From the NCBI RefSeq assembly GCF_000718005.1, contig NZ_JODV01000008.1: a stretch of 64,000 nt of DNA; one strand, 5' to 3'. The position numbers were made by a program, and so were the translations under genes. Positions 16,472-25,624 of the stretch are shown here, one piece after another (within the stretch, counting starts at the first letter, position 1; each line of letters opens with the position of its first letter). Source of the stretch: Actinoalloteichus_B caeruleus. Its GTDB lineage: Bacteria > Actinomycetota > Actinomycetes > Mycobacteriales > Pseudonocardiaceae. Under the pieces are notes generated by a model, which searched no databases, had not been told where the DNA came from, and was given only the letters and a program-made list of their open reading frames with translations.

Positions 16472-19400
16472 TCAGGCGTTGAAGTACTTGGCTTCGGGAT
16501 GGTGCGCGACGAGCGCGTCCGTCGACTGCTCCGGGTGCAGTTGGAACTCCTCGGACAGGGTGACCCCGATCCGCTCCGGCTCCAGGAGGGCCGCGATCTT
16601 CGCGCGGTCCTCCAGGTTCGGGCAGGCGCCGTAACCGAGGGAGAACCGGGCTCCCCGGTATCCGAGCCGGAAGAACTCGGTGACGTCGCTCGGGTCCTCG
16701 GCCGCCACGCTCCTGCCGTCGGCCCAGGTCAGCTCCTGGCGGATGCGCTGGTGCCAGAACTCCGCCAACGCCTCGGTGAGCTGCACGCCCAGCCCGTGGA
16801 CCTCCAGGTAGTCGCGGTAGGCGTTGGCGGCGAACAGCTCGTTGGCGAAGTCGGCGATGGGCTGGCCCATCGTGACCAGGGTGAGGGGCAGGACGTCCAC
16901 CCGTCCCGAGCTGGCCGCCAGCTCACGGGGGCGGAAGAAGTCCGCGAGGCACAGCCGGCGGTCCCGCCGTTGCCGGGGGAACGTGAAGCGGCAGACCTCG
17001 GGCGAGGCCGGGTCTGGTCCGGCGAGCACCACGAGGTCCTCGTCCTCGGCCACGCAGGGGAAGTAGCCGTAGACGACGGCGGCGTGTTGCAGGATGTTCT
17101 CCGTGGAGAGCCGGTCGAGCCAGTACCGTAACCTCGGCCGTCCCTCGGTCTCCACCAGCTCCTCGTAGCTCGGGCCGGCCGCGCCCTTGGTGCCCCGCAG
17201 GCCCCACTGCCCGAAGAAGGTGGCCCGCTCGTCGAGCAGGGCCGAGTAGTCGGCCAGCGGGATGCCCTTGACGATCCGGCTGCCCCAGAAGGGCGCGGTG
17301 GGCAGCGGGACGTCGGTGGCCACGTCCGATCGCCCGGTCGGCTCCTGCGCCTCCTCCGCCTCCGCCTTGGCCCTGCGGGCCTCGGCGATCCGGCGGGACC
17401 GTTCGTGCCGGGCCTTCCGCTCGGCGATCCTCGCCTGTTCCGCCTCGTCGACGACGGCCGTCCCACCCCGTTTGCGGTCCATGATGGCGTCCATCAGCCG
17501 GAGACCCTCGAAGGCGTCCCGCGCGTAGCGCACGTCGCCCCGGTAGACCTCCGAGAGGTCGTTCTCGACGTAGGACCGGGTGAGGGCGGCTCCGCCCAGC
17601 AGCACGGGCCACCGGGTGGCGACGCCGCGGGTGTTCATCTCCTCCAGGTTCTCCTTCATGATGACCGTGGACTTGACGAGGAGCCCGGACATGCCGATGG
17701 CGTCGGCACGGTGTTCGCTGGCGGCGTCGAGGATGGCGGTGATGGGCTGCTTGATGCCGAGGTTGACGACCTCGTAGCCGTTGTTGGACAGGATGATGTC
17801 CACGAGGTTCTTGCCGATGTCGTGGACGTCCCCCTTGACTGTGGCGAGCACGATGCGCCCCTTGCCACCCTCGTCGGCCTTCTCCATGTGGGGTTCCAGG
17901 TGCGCGACCGCGGTCTTCATGACCTCGGCCGACTGGAGCACGAACGGGAGTTGCATCTGGCCGGAGCCGAAGAGCTCCCCGACGGTCTTCATCCCCGCCA
18001 ACAGGGTGTCGTTGATGATGCGCAGCGCCGGCCGTTCCGCGAGGGCGAGGTCGAGGTCGTCCTCCAGGCCGTTGCGCTCACCGTCGACGATGCGCCGCTC
18101 CAGGCGCTCGAAGAGCGGCAGCGCGGCCAGTTCCTCCGCCCGGGAGGCACGGGTGGAGGAGGCGGTAGCCCCCTCGAAGAGGGCCATCAGGCGCTGGAGC
18201 GGGTCGTAGTCGGGCCGCCGCCGGTCGTAGACCAGGTCGAGGGCGACCTCGCGGTGTTCGTCGGGGATCCGAGCCATCGGCAGGATCTTGCTGGCGTGCA
18301 CGATCGCGGTGTCCAGGCCCGCCTCGACGCATTCGTGCAGGAACACCGAGTTGAGCACCTGCCGGGCGGCGGCGTTCAGACCGAAGGAGACGTTGGAGAC
18401 GCCGAGGGTGGTCTGCACCTCCGGGTAGCGCCGCTTGAGCTCCCGGATCGCCTCGATCGTCTCGATGGCGTCCCGGCGCACCTCCTCCTGCCCGGTGGAG
18501 ATGGGGAAGGTGAGGCAGTCGACGATGATGTCCCCGACGCGCATGCCCCAGTTGGCCGTCAGGTCCTCGATGAGCCGGCTGGCGACGCGAACCTTCCACT
18601 CCGCGGTGCGGGCCTGCCCCTCCTCGTCGATGCAGAGGGCGACGACGGCGGCACCGTGCTCGGCGACCAGCCGCATGATGCGTTGGAACCGCGAGTCCGG
18701 TCCGTCGCCGTCCTCGTAGTTGACCGAGTTGACCGCGCAGCGCCCACCCAGGCACTCCAGGCCGGCGCGGAGCACCTCCGGCTCGGTGGAGTCGAGCATG
18801 ATCGGCAGGGTCGACGCGGTGGCCAGGCGCCCCGCCAACTCGGTCATGTCCTGGACGCCGTCCCGCCCGACGTAGTCGACGCACAGGTCGATGAGGTGGG
18901 CGCCCTCCCGGGTCTGGGTGCGGGCGATCTCGACGCAGTCCTCGTACTTCTCGGCGAGCATGGCCTCGCGGAAGGCCTTGGACCCGTTGGCGTTGGTGCG
19001 CTCCCCGACCATCAGGACGCTGGCGTCCTGCCGGAAGGGGACCGCCTGGTACAGGGAGGCCACCCCCGCCTCCGGGCGCGGCGCGCGGTCGGCCGGCCGC
19101 AGGTCGCGCACCGCGTCGACCACGGCGGAGATGTGGTCGCCCGTGGTACCGCAGCAGCCGCCGACCAGGCCGACCCCGAACTCGCGAACGAAACCGGCCA
19201 GGGCCTCGGCCAACGCCTCCGGGCCGAGCGGGTACACGGCGCCGTTGGGTCCGAGTTCGGGTAGCCCCGCGTTGGGCATGACCGAGAGCGGGATGCGGGA
19301 GTGCCGCGCCAGCTGGCGCAGGTGTTCGCTCATCTCGGCTGGGCCGGTCGCGCAGTTCAGGCCGATCAGGTCGATACCCAGCGGTTCCAGGGCGGCGAGG

Positions 19401-20032
19401 GCCGCGTTGATCTCGGTACCGAGCAGCATGGTGCCGGTGGTCTCCACGGTGACCTGGGCGATCACCGGCACGGTGATCCCCTCGGCGTCCATCGCGCGTC
19501 GTGCTCCGATGATCGCGGCCTTGGTCTGGAGGAGGTCCTGGCAGGTCTCGACCAGGACCGCGTCGATCCCGCCGGCGAGCATGCCAGCGGCCTGCCGCTG
19601 GTAGGCGTCCCGCAGCACGTCGTACCGGGCGTGGCCGAGCGTGGGCAGCTTGGTCCCGGGGCCGACCGAGCCGAGGACGAACCTGGGGCGGCCCGTCTCG
19701 CTGAAGGCGTCGGCCTCCTGCCTGGCCAGCCGCGCCCCGGCGAGGGCGAGTTCGTGGATCCGGTCGGTGATGTCGTACTCGGCGAGGTTGGCGAGGTTGG
19801 CGCCGAAGGTGTTGGTCTCGACCGCGTCCGCTCCGGCTTCGAGGTAGCCCCGGTGCACGGCGCGCACGACGTCCGGGCGGGTGACGTTGAGGATCTCGTT
19901 GCAGCCTTCGAGGCCGGCGAAGTCGTCGAGGGTGAGGGGCCAGGACTGGAGCATCGTGCCCATCGCGCCGTCCGCCACCACGACACGGTCACGGAGGGCG
20001 GTGAGCAAGGGCGATACCGCGCGGTCCGACAT
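16472..20032 (-). CDS. metH: Cobalamin-dependent methionine synthase
   Basis: 1186 residues, full four-module enzyme transferring methyl from methyl-THF to homocysteine. Hcy domain about 1-310 with zinc ligands Cys227, Cys293 and Cys294; pterin domain about 330-600 (MVGERTNANGSKAFREAML); B12 cap and Rossmann domain about 640-860 with GDVHDIG at 734-740 and cobalt ligand His737; a Glu/Ala/Arg-rich helical linker; reactivation (AdoMet) domain to the end with ARFSLGYGACP. The ATG at 20032 follows TAGGCT by 6 nt. Only 49 bp separate it from the divergent PAC2 gene, so there is no room for a B12 riboswitch. Confidence 0.97.
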   Translation of the reverse strand: MSDRAVSPLLTALRDRVVVADGAMGTMLQSWPLTLDDFAGLEGCNEILNVTRPDVVRAVHRGYLEAGADAVETNTFGANLANLAEYDITDRIHELALAGARLARQEADAFSETGRPRFVLGSVGPGTKLPTLGHARYDVLRDAYQRQAAGMLAGGIDAVLVETCQDLLQTKAAIIGARRAMDAEGITVPVIAQVTVETTGTMLLGTEINAALAALEPLGIDLIGLNCATGPAEMSEHLRQLARHSRIPLSVMPNAGLPELGPNGAVYPLGPEALAEALAGFVREFGVGLVGGCCGTTGDHISAVVDAVRDLRPADRAPRPEAGVASLYQAVPFRQDASVLMVGERTNANGSKAFREAMLAEKYEDCVEIARTQTREGAHLIDLCVDYVGRDGVQDMTELAGRLATASTLPIMLDSTEPEVLRAGLECLGGRCAVNSVNYEDGDGPDSRFQRIMRLVAEHGAAVVALCIDEEGQARTAEWKVRVASRLIEDLTANWGMRVGDIIVDCLTFPISTGQEEVRRDAIETIEAIRELKRRYPEVQTTLGVSNVSFGLNAAARQVLNSVFLHECVEAGLDTAIVHASKILPMARIPDEHREVALDLVYDRRRPDYDPLQRLMALFEGATASSTRASRAEELAALPLFERLERRIVDGERNGLEDDLDLALAERPALRIINDTLLAGMKTVGELFGSGQMQLPFVLQSAEVMKTAVAHLEPHMEKADEGGKGRIVLATVKGDVHDIGKNLVDIILSNNGYEVVNLGIKQPITAILDAASEHRADAIGMSGLLVKSTVIMKENLEEMNTRGVATRWPVLLGGAALTRSYVENDLSEVYRGDVRYARDAFEGLRLMDAIMDRKRGGTAVVDEAEQARIAERKARHERSRRIAEARRAKAEAEEAQEPTGRSDVATDVPLPTAPFWGSRIVKGIPLADYSALLDERATFFGQWGLRGTKGAAGPSYEELVETEGRPRLRYWLDRLSTENILQHAAVVYGYFPCVAEDEDLVVLAGPDPASPEVCRFTFPRQRRDRRLCLADFFRPRELAASSGRVDVLPLTLVTMGQPIADFANELFAANAYRDYLEVHGLGVQLTEALAEFWHQRIRQELTWADGRSVAAEDPSDVTEFFRLGYRGARFSLGYGACPNLEDRAKIAALLEPERIGVTLSEEFQLHPEQSTDALVAHHPEAKYFNA

Positions 20033-20036
20033 GGGA

Positions 20037-20077
20037 CCAGCCTACGATTGCCAACACGTCCGTTGGCCGTAGGCTGG
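20037..20077. promoter_or_regulatory. Shared divergent promoter in an imperfect palindrome
   Basis: Left arm 20037-20055 and right arm 20062-20077 are reverse complements apart from an extra ATT (20047-20049) in the left arm. Each arm carries CGTAGGCTGG outward, giving TAGGCT -10 boxes at 20044-20039 (metH) and 20070-20075 (PAC2), each 6 nt from its start codon. TTGCCA at 20048-20053 is a fair -35 for the PAC2 direction (16-nt spacer). Confidence 0.65.
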
Positions 20078-20081
20078 CGCG

Positions 20082-20978
20082 GTGACCCACCCCGATCCTG
20101 GCGCCGACGAGTCGAATCCCGCTCTGCCCAAGCTGACCGATCCCGTCCTGGTGGCCGCATTCGAGGGCTGGAACGACGCAGGTGACGCCGCGAGTGCCGC
20201 GATCGAGCACCTCCAGTTGAGCTGGGACGCGAGCCCGCTGACGGAACTCGATCCCGAGGAGTACTACGACTTCACTGTGACCAGGCCCACTCTATCTCTG
20301 GTCGATGGTGTAACACGACGCGTCGAGTGGCCGACCACGCGTTTCACGGTCTGCCGGCCCCCCGGGGTGTCCCACGACGTGGTACTGCTGCACGGTATCG
20401 AGCCGAACATCAGATGGCGCAGGTTCTGCGCCGAACTGGTGTCGGTGATCGAGAGACTCGGGATCAGCACCGTCGTCACGATGGGTTCGCTGCTCGCGGA
20501 CACGGCGCACACCCGGCCCGTGCCGGTCACCGGAACGGCCTATGACGCCGAGTCCGCCAGCCGGTTCGGGCTCGACCGCTCCCGCTACGAGGGGGCGACC
20601 GGCGTGCTGGGCGTGTTCCACGACTACTGCGTGCGGGCCGGCATCCCCGCGGTGTCGTTCTGGGCCGCGGTGCCGCACTACGTCTCACAGCCCCCCTCCC
20701 CGAAGACGACCCTGGCGCTCCTGCGGCGGGTGGAGGACGCGCTCGACATCGAGGTCCCGGTCGGGACCCTGCCCGAGCAGTCCGCCGAATGGGAGGAGAC
20801 GGTCAGCGAGATGGCCGACGAGGACGAGGACGTGAAGAACTACGTCCGCGCGTTGGAGGAGCGCGGGGACGAGATCACGCTCACCGAGGCGAACGGGGAG
20901 GTCATCGCGGCCGAGTTCGAGCGGTACCTCCAGCGCCGCCACCGCGGCGGGTGGGGTGGGCCCAGCAAGGGCGGCTGA
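20082..20978 (+). CDS. PAC2 family protein
   Basis: 298 aa, related to the archaeal and eukaryotic proteasome-assembly chaperone 2 fold. Family landmarks: PVLVAAFEGWNDAGDAASAAIEHL at the start, VVLLHGIEPNIRWRRFCAELV, GSLLADTAHTRPVPVTGTA, and PAVSFWAAVPHYVSQPPSPKTTLALL. The C-terminal 60 residues are acidic and helical. In actinobacteria the biochemical role is not established; proximity to a proteasome locus is suggestive only. The GTG at 20082 follows a TAGGCT box by 6 nt (leaderless). Not co-transcribed with proteasome genes. Confidence 0.9.
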   Translation: MTHPDPGADESNPALPKLTDPVLVAAFEGWNDAGDAASAAIEHLQLSWDASPLTELDPEEYYDFTVTRPTLSLVDGVTRRVEWPTTRFTVCRPPGVSHDVVLLHGIEPNIRWRRFCAELVSVIERLGISTVVTMGSLLADTAHTRPVPVTGTAYDAESASRFGLDRSRYEGATGVLGVFHDYCVRAGIPAVSFWAAVPHYVSQPPSPKTTLALLRRVEDALDIEVPVGTLPEQSAEWEETVSEMADEDEDVKNYVRALEERGDEITLTEANGEVIAAEFERYLQRRHRGGWGGPSKGG

Positions 20979-20984
20979 CCTCCC

Positions 20985-21001
20985 GGCCGGCGACGCCGGC
21001 C
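20985..21001 (+). terminator. Small GC hairpin after the PAC2 gene
   Basis: GGCCGGC (20985-20991) and GCCGGCC (20995-21001) with a 3-nt loop, 6 nt past the PAC2 stop. Short and without a T tract. Confidence 0.35.
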
Positions 21002-21234
21002 ACCGGCCCCGCGGCACCGCGGACGGCCCAGGTGCCGCACCCGGGCACGCGGTCGACGCACCCGCGCTGGCCGCCCCAGCCCCCTCGACGCCCACCCGCG
21101 GCGAGGGGACCGCGATCAGCGCCCGGAGGGCCGCGTGGACGCGGCGGTGGATGGCACCCCGCCGGGCGCCGAGGGAACCCGCCGCCGCCCCACGCGTCTG
21201 TCCGTGCGGGGACCGCCGACGAACGGAGGACGTG

Positions 21235-21894
21235 GTGGGACGCGCTCGACGCTGGCTGGTGGCCGGTGCGATCACGGCGGTCGTCACGATCGGGGTGCCG
21301 GCGGTCTGGGCCCACGGCTCCAGCCACGGCCACATCGGCGGACCGGAGGACGTCCCACCCGCGCCGGTGGCGCTGGTCCTGGGGGCTGGTGTGCGGGAGG
21401 ACGGACGGCCCACTCGGTTGCTGGCCGGCCGCCTCGACGTGGCCGCGCGGCTCTACCTGTCGGGTCGGGTTGACGTCCTGCTGCTCTCGGGGAGCACCGG
21501 GCCCGACGGTTACGACGAACCGGGGACGATGCGGGCCTACCTGGCACGGCTGGGGGTGAGCGAGCGGGACATGGTGCTCGACCCGGATGGCCTGTCCACC
21601 TGGGATTCCTGCGTCCGGGCCAGCGACGTGTTCGGGGTGTCGGAGGCCGTCGTCGTCTCGCAGTCCTTCCACCTGCCGAGGGCGGTGGCGCTGTGCCGGG
21701 CCGCCGGCATCGACGCGTGGGGGGTCGGGCACGACTCGGCGCGGGACAACCCGGGCGGCACGAGGGTCGGCAGGCTCCGGGAGACCCTCGCCAACGGCTC
21801 GTCGATGCTCCAGGGCGTGCTGCGCAAGGCCCCCGCCGTCACGGAGGCCCCCGAGGGGTGGGAGGCGGCGGCTCCGGGCGACCGCGGCTACTGA
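21235..21894 (+). CDS. DUF218 (YdcF/SanA-like) membrane protein
   Basis: 219 aa. An N-terminal signal anchor (RRWLVAGAITAVVTIGVPAVWA) precedes the DUF218 domain: VALVLGAGVREDGRPTRLLAGRLDVAARLYLSGRVDVLLLSG, then MRAYLARLGVSERDMVLDPDGLSTWDSCVRA and VVVSQSFHLPRAVALCRAAGI, all typical of SanA-type proteins linked to envelope integrity in enterobacteria. The GTG at 21235 is chosen over 21232 because GGAGG sits at the better distance; in-frame sequence upstream is not protein-like. Reaction unknown. Confidence 0.85.
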   Translation: MGRARRWLVAGAITAVVTIGVPAVWAHGSSHGHIGGPEDVPPAPVALVLGAGVREDGRPTRLLAGRLDVAARLYLSGRVDVLLLSGSTGPDGYDEPGTMRAYLARLGVSERDMVLDPDGLSTWDSCVRASDVFGVSEAVVVSQSFHLPRAVALCRAAGIDAWGVGHDSARDNPGGTRVGRLRETLANGSSMLQGVLRKAPAVTEAPEGWEAAAPGDRGY

Positions 21895-21915
21895 CCGCCC
21901 GGAGCCCAGCGGCCC

Positions 21916-23160
21916 TCAGGCGCGGAGGTCGACCCCGAGGAGCGCGTCCACGGCGGTGGCGACGAGGCCGGGGGCGTCCCGGTCGTCACCCGCGCCCGCC
22001 GCGGCCTCGGCGGCCCAGGAGTCCAGCGCCGCGAACGCGGCCGGTGTGTCGAGATCGTCGGAGAGGTAGGTGCGCACTCGGTCGAGGGTGTCTCCGGCCC
22101 CGGGCCCGGCGTCGAGGGCGACCGCGCGGCGCCACCGGTCGAGCCTGGCCTCGGCCTCCGCCAGCAGGTCGGCTGTCCAGGACCGGTCGGACCGGTAGTG
22201 CTCCGCCAGCAGCGCGAGCCGGACGGCCCGGGAGTCGACCCCGTCGGCGCGCAACCGGGAGACGAAGACCAGGTTGCCCTTGGACTTCGACATCTTCTCC
22301 CCGTCGAGGCCGATCATGCCGGTGTGGCAGTAGTGGCGGGCGAACGGGTGTTCCCCGGTCAGGGCCTCGGCGTGGGCGGCGCTGAACTCGTGGTGCGGGA
22401 AGACGAGGTCCGACCCCCCTCCCTGCACGTCGAAACCCATGCCCAGCCGGTTCAGGGCGATGGCGGAGCACTCGACGTGCCACCCAGGGCGGCCACGGCC
22501 CAGCTCGGTGTCCCAGGCGGGTTCGCCCGGCCGCGCCGCGCGCCAGAGCAGCGCGTCCAACGGGTGCCGCTTGCCGGGGCGGTCGGGGTCCCCCCCGCGC
22601 TCGGCGAACAACGTGCCCATGGTCGCCTCGTCGTAGTTCGACTCGTAGCCGAAGCGGCCGGTGGCGAGGTGGTCGAAGTAGATGTCCGGGTACTCGGGAT
22701 CGTCCGCCCGGTAGGCGGCCCCGTCGGCCAGCAGCTTGGCCACCACCTCCACGACCTCGGGTACCGCCTCCACGGCGCCGACGAAGTGGGCGGGGGGCAG
22801 GACGCGCAGTGCCTCCATGTCCTCCCGGAACAGGGCCGTCTCCCGCAGCCCGAGCACCACCCAGTCCTCGCCGTCGCGTTCGGCGCGCTCCAGCAGCGGG
22901 TCGTCCACGTCGGTGACGTTCTGCACGTACGTCACGTCGATGCCGTTGTCCCGCCAGACCCGGTTGACGAGGTCGAAGGTCAGGTAGGTGGCGGCGTGGC
23001 CGAGGTGGGTCGCGTCGTAGGGGGTGATGCCGCAGACGTAGAGCCCGGCCGTCCTCCCCGGGGCGGTGGGGCGCACCTCCTGGGAGGCGGTGTCGAACAG
23101 GCGGAGCGGCCGCGGGGTTCCCGGGGTTCGCGGGACCGGGGTGGTAGCCCAAGGTTGCAT
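21916..23160 (-). CDS. mshC: Cysteine:1D-myo-inosityl 2-amino-2-deoxyglucopyranoside ligase
   Basis: 414 aa; ATP-dependent ligation of cysteine to GlcN-Ins, the third step of mycothiol synthesis. It is a cysteinyl-tRNA-synthetase paralogue: zinc Cys43 in LYVCGITPYD, HIGH-like THLGH (51-55), CSAIAL (Cys231) with HH at 256-257, and KMSKS at 289-293; it lacks the tRNA-binding extension of CysRS. The ATG at 23160 is supported by TACAGT 7 nt upstream (leaderless). Clustering with SCO1664 and DUF3090 genes a few kb away is the usual actinobacterial neighbourhood. Confidence 0.95.
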   Translation of the reverse strand: MQPWATTPVPRTPGTPRPLRLFDTASQEVRPTAPGRTAGLYVCGITPYDATHLGHAATYLTFDLVNRVWRDNGIDVTYVQNVTDVDDPLLERAERDGEDWVVLGLRETALFREDMEALRVLPPAHFVGAVEAVPEVVEVVAKLLADGAAYRADDPEYPDIYFDHLATGRFGYESNYDEATMGTLFAERGGDPDRPGKRHPLDALLWRAARPGEPAWDTELGRGRPGWHVECSAIALNRLGMGFDVQGGGSDLVFPHHEFSAAHAEALTGEHPFARHYCHTGMIGLDGEKMSKSKGNLVFVSRLRADGVDSRAVRLALLAEHYRSDRSWTADLLAEAEARLDRWRRAVALDAGPGAGDTLDRVRTYLSDDLDTPAAFAALDSWAAEAAAGAGDDRDAPGLVATAVDALLGVDLRA

Positions 23161-23288
23161 GGAACCGACTGTAAGGACTTCCGCCGACCGGCGGCGGCGG
23201 TGGTGCGCACTCGGCCGGTCGGCGGACGCGGGCGGCCCAGCGGTCGTGACGTTCCGTGACCGCCGGGCCGCCGGGATCGGGGAGTGGG

Positions 23289-25490
23289 TCAGCCCTGTTC
23301 CCCTGTCGGAGCGGGCTCGGGGGCGGCCTCCTCCGTTCGCCCGCTGGCCAGCCGGGAGGGCCACCAGACCCGGCTGCCGATGTCGAGCGTGAGCGCCGGC
23401 ACCAGCAGCGACCGGACCAACAGGGTGTCGACCAGCACTCCGAAGGCGACGAGGAACGCCAGCTGCGCCAGGAAGAGCAGGGGGATCACCACCAGGGCCG
23501 AGAAGGTCGCCGCGAGCACGAGTCCCGCGGAGGTGATGACTCCCCCGGTGACGGCGAGTCCGCGAACCGTGCCGACGCGGGTGCCCTTGGTCACGGACTC
23601 CTCCCGCACCCGGGTCATCAGGAAGATGTTGTAGTCGATGCCCAGGGCCACCAGGAACACGAACGCGAAGAGGGGCACCGAGGGGTCGGCCCCGGGGAAG
23701 TCGAGGACGTGGTTGAACAGCAGCGCCCCGACGCCGAGGGTCGCCGCCAGCGAGAGGACCACGGTCGCGATGAGCAGCAACGGGGCGAGGAGGGCCCGCA
23801 GCAGCAGGGCGAGGATCGCGAAGATCACGACCAGCACGATCGGCACGATCACCACGAGGTCGCGGGTGGCGGTCTCCTGGGTGTCCAGTTGGCTGGCGGT
23901 CGGGCCGCCGACGAGCGCGTTGGCGCCCTCGACCCCCGCGAGGACCTCCCGCAGCTCCCGGACGGTGTCCACCGCGGCGTCGCTGTCGACGGGGTGGTCC
24001 AGCACGGCCTCCACGGCGGCGCGCCCGTCGAGGACCACCGGATCGGCCGGCCCGTCCGCCGGGGGACCCGAGGGCGGCGCCGACGGGTCCGTCGCGCCGA
24101 GTACCGAGACCTCGGAGACGCCGTCGACGGACTCGGTCGCCGCGAGCACCTCGTCCAGCCGGTCCGCCTCGGTCACGACGACCGTGGGGAGCCCGGACCC
24201 GCCGGGGAAGTGCCTGGCCAGCGCCTCCTCGCCCGCGACGGACTCGACGCTGGTCAGGAAGACCTCGGTCTCGGAGGTCCCGGTGGCGCGGAGCTGGGGC
24301 ATGAAGGCGGCGCCCACCAGCAGCACGAGCGTCGTCCCGACCCAGAAACGCCTCGGCCGGGCGGCCACCATGTCGGCGATGCGCTGCCAGAGTCCTCGGC
24401 GGCCGATGGCACCGGCCTCGGGCCGGAAGGGCCAGAAGGCCCGGCGCCCGAGGAGGACGAGCGCGGCCGGGAGGAAGGTCAGCGCGGCCAGGACCGAGGC
24501 CGCGATGCCCACCGCGGCGACGGGACCGAGGCTGCTGTTCGAGCTGAGGTCGCTGAACAGCAGGCAGAGCAGTCCGGCGATGACGGTCCCGGCCGAGGCG
24601 AGCACGGGCTCGACGGTGGCGCGCCACGCTCGGCGCATCGCCGTCCAGGTGGATTGGGTGGAGCCCAGTTCCTCCCGGTAGCGGGCGACGAGCAGCAGGG
24701 CGTAGTCCGTCGCGGCGCCGAAGACGAGGATGAACAGGATGCCCTGGCTCTGGCCGTTGAGGGTGACCCACCCGTTCGTCGCGAGGAAGTAGACGACGAC
24801 GACCGCGACCACGAGTGCGAAGGTGGACGACACGAGCACGGTCAGCGGGAGCAGGGGACTGCGGTAGACGATGACGAGGATCACCGCCACGACGCCGGCG
24901 GCGACCAGCAACAGGAGGCCGTCGATGCCGGCGAAGGCGGCGGTGAGGTCGGCGATGATGCCCGCGGGTCCGGTGAGGTGGATGTCCAGCCCGTCCGGGC
25001 GGTCCTCGGCCAGCAGCCGTCGGATGTCCTCGACCACCTCCTTCGGCTCGGCGTCGCCGCCGTTGGCCAGGGGGACGAACAGGCGAGCCGCGTGGCCGTC
25101 CTCGGAGGGGATGGGTGGGCTGGGTGGCGCGTCGACCCCGTCCATGACGGCGATCTCCTCGGACCGCTCACCGAGGAAGGCCAGGTCGGCGTCGGTCAGC
25201 CGCCCGTCACGTTCGGCGACCACCACCGCCGGCAGGGGCTGGTCGCCGGAGATCTCCCGCTGGAACGCGGCCACCTCGGTGGACTCGGCGGTCTCGGGGA
25301 GGAACGCGGCCGAGTCGTTCTGCTGCACCTCGGAGAGCCGACCACCGTAGGGGCCGGCGATCGTGACGACCCCGAGCCAGCCCAGGATCAGCAACGCGGG
25401 GAGCAACCAGCGCAGTCGGGTTCTCCGAGTCGTCCGCTCGTCATGGGAGGGCCTGGTGGGTCCTGCCGGGCTCATCGGCGTCTCACTCAT
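23289..25490 (-). CDS. MMPL family RND-type exporter
   Basis: 733 aa with two repeats of one helix, a large periplasmic loop and five helices, giving about 12 transmembrane segments. MMPL signatures: ILFILVFGAATDYALLLVARYREEL in the first half and FAFVFLVALGIDYNIFLMTRVREE in the second, each with the Asp-Tyr proton-relay pair. It probably exports lipids or drugs; the substrate is unknown. Divergent from a MarR regulator with overlapping palindromes between them, so repression by that regulator is likely. It interrupts the usual mshC-SCO1664 neighbourhood. Confidence 0.92.
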   Translation of the reverse strand: MSETPMSPAGPTRPSHDERTTRRTRLRWLLPALLILGWLGVVTIAGPYGGRLSEVQQNDSAAFLPETAESTEVAAFQREISGDQPLPAVVVAERDGRLTDADLAFLGERSEEIAVMDGVDAPPSPPIPSEDGHAARLFVPLANGGDAEPKEVVEDIRRLLAEDRPDGLDIHLTGPAGIIADLTAAFAGIDGLLLLVAAGVVAVILVIVYRSPLLPLTVLVSSTFALVVAVVVVYFLATNGWVTLNGQSQGILFILVFGAATDYALLLVARYREELGSTQSTWTAMRRAWRATVEPVLASAGTVIAGLLCLLFSDLSSNSSLGPVAAVGIAASVLAALTFLPAALVLLGRRAFWPFRPEAGAIGRRGLWQRIADMVAARPRRFWVGTTLVLLVGAAFMPQLRATGTSETEVFLTSVESVAGEEALARHFPGGSGLPTVVVTEADRLDEVLAATESVDGVSEVSVLGATDPSAPPSGPPADGPADPVVLDGRAAVEAVLDHPVDSDAAVDTVRELREVLAGVEGANALVGGPTASQLDTQETATRDLVVIVPIVLVVIFAILALLLRALLAPLLLIATVVLSLAATLGVGALLFNHVLDFPGADPSVPLFAFVFLVALGIDYNIFLMTRVREESVTKGTRVGTVRGLAVTGGVITSAGLVLAATFSALVVIPLLFLAQLAFLVAFGVLVDTLLVRSLLVPALTLDIGSRVWWPSRLASGRTEEAAPEPAPTGEQG

Positions 25491-25585
25491 CCCGTCCGCC
25501 CGTCGTCGGGCTTCGTAGGCTTGGGCGTTCGGCGGCGGGACGTGTGCGCCCTCCGGCCGCCGACCAGTACGACCGGAAGTATTAC

Positions 25586-25606
25586 TCAGCTAGCTGAACA
25601 ATTCAG
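25586..25606. promoter_or_regulatory. Overlapping palindromes, likely MarR operator
   Basis: Perfect 12-bp TCAGCTAGCTGA (25586-25597) overlaps CTGAA-caa-TTCAG (25594-25606). They lie in the 134-bp gap between the MMPL exporter and the MarR gene, just before the MarR ribosome site GGAGG (25611-25615). Confidence 0.6.
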
Positions 25607-25624
25607 ATCTGGAGGTCCGTGAAC

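Noticed and set aside
16433..20081. A cobalamin riboswitch for metH
   Set aside because: Only 49 bp separate metH from the divergent PAC2 gene and the -10 box is 6 nt from the start, so no leader exists to hold one.
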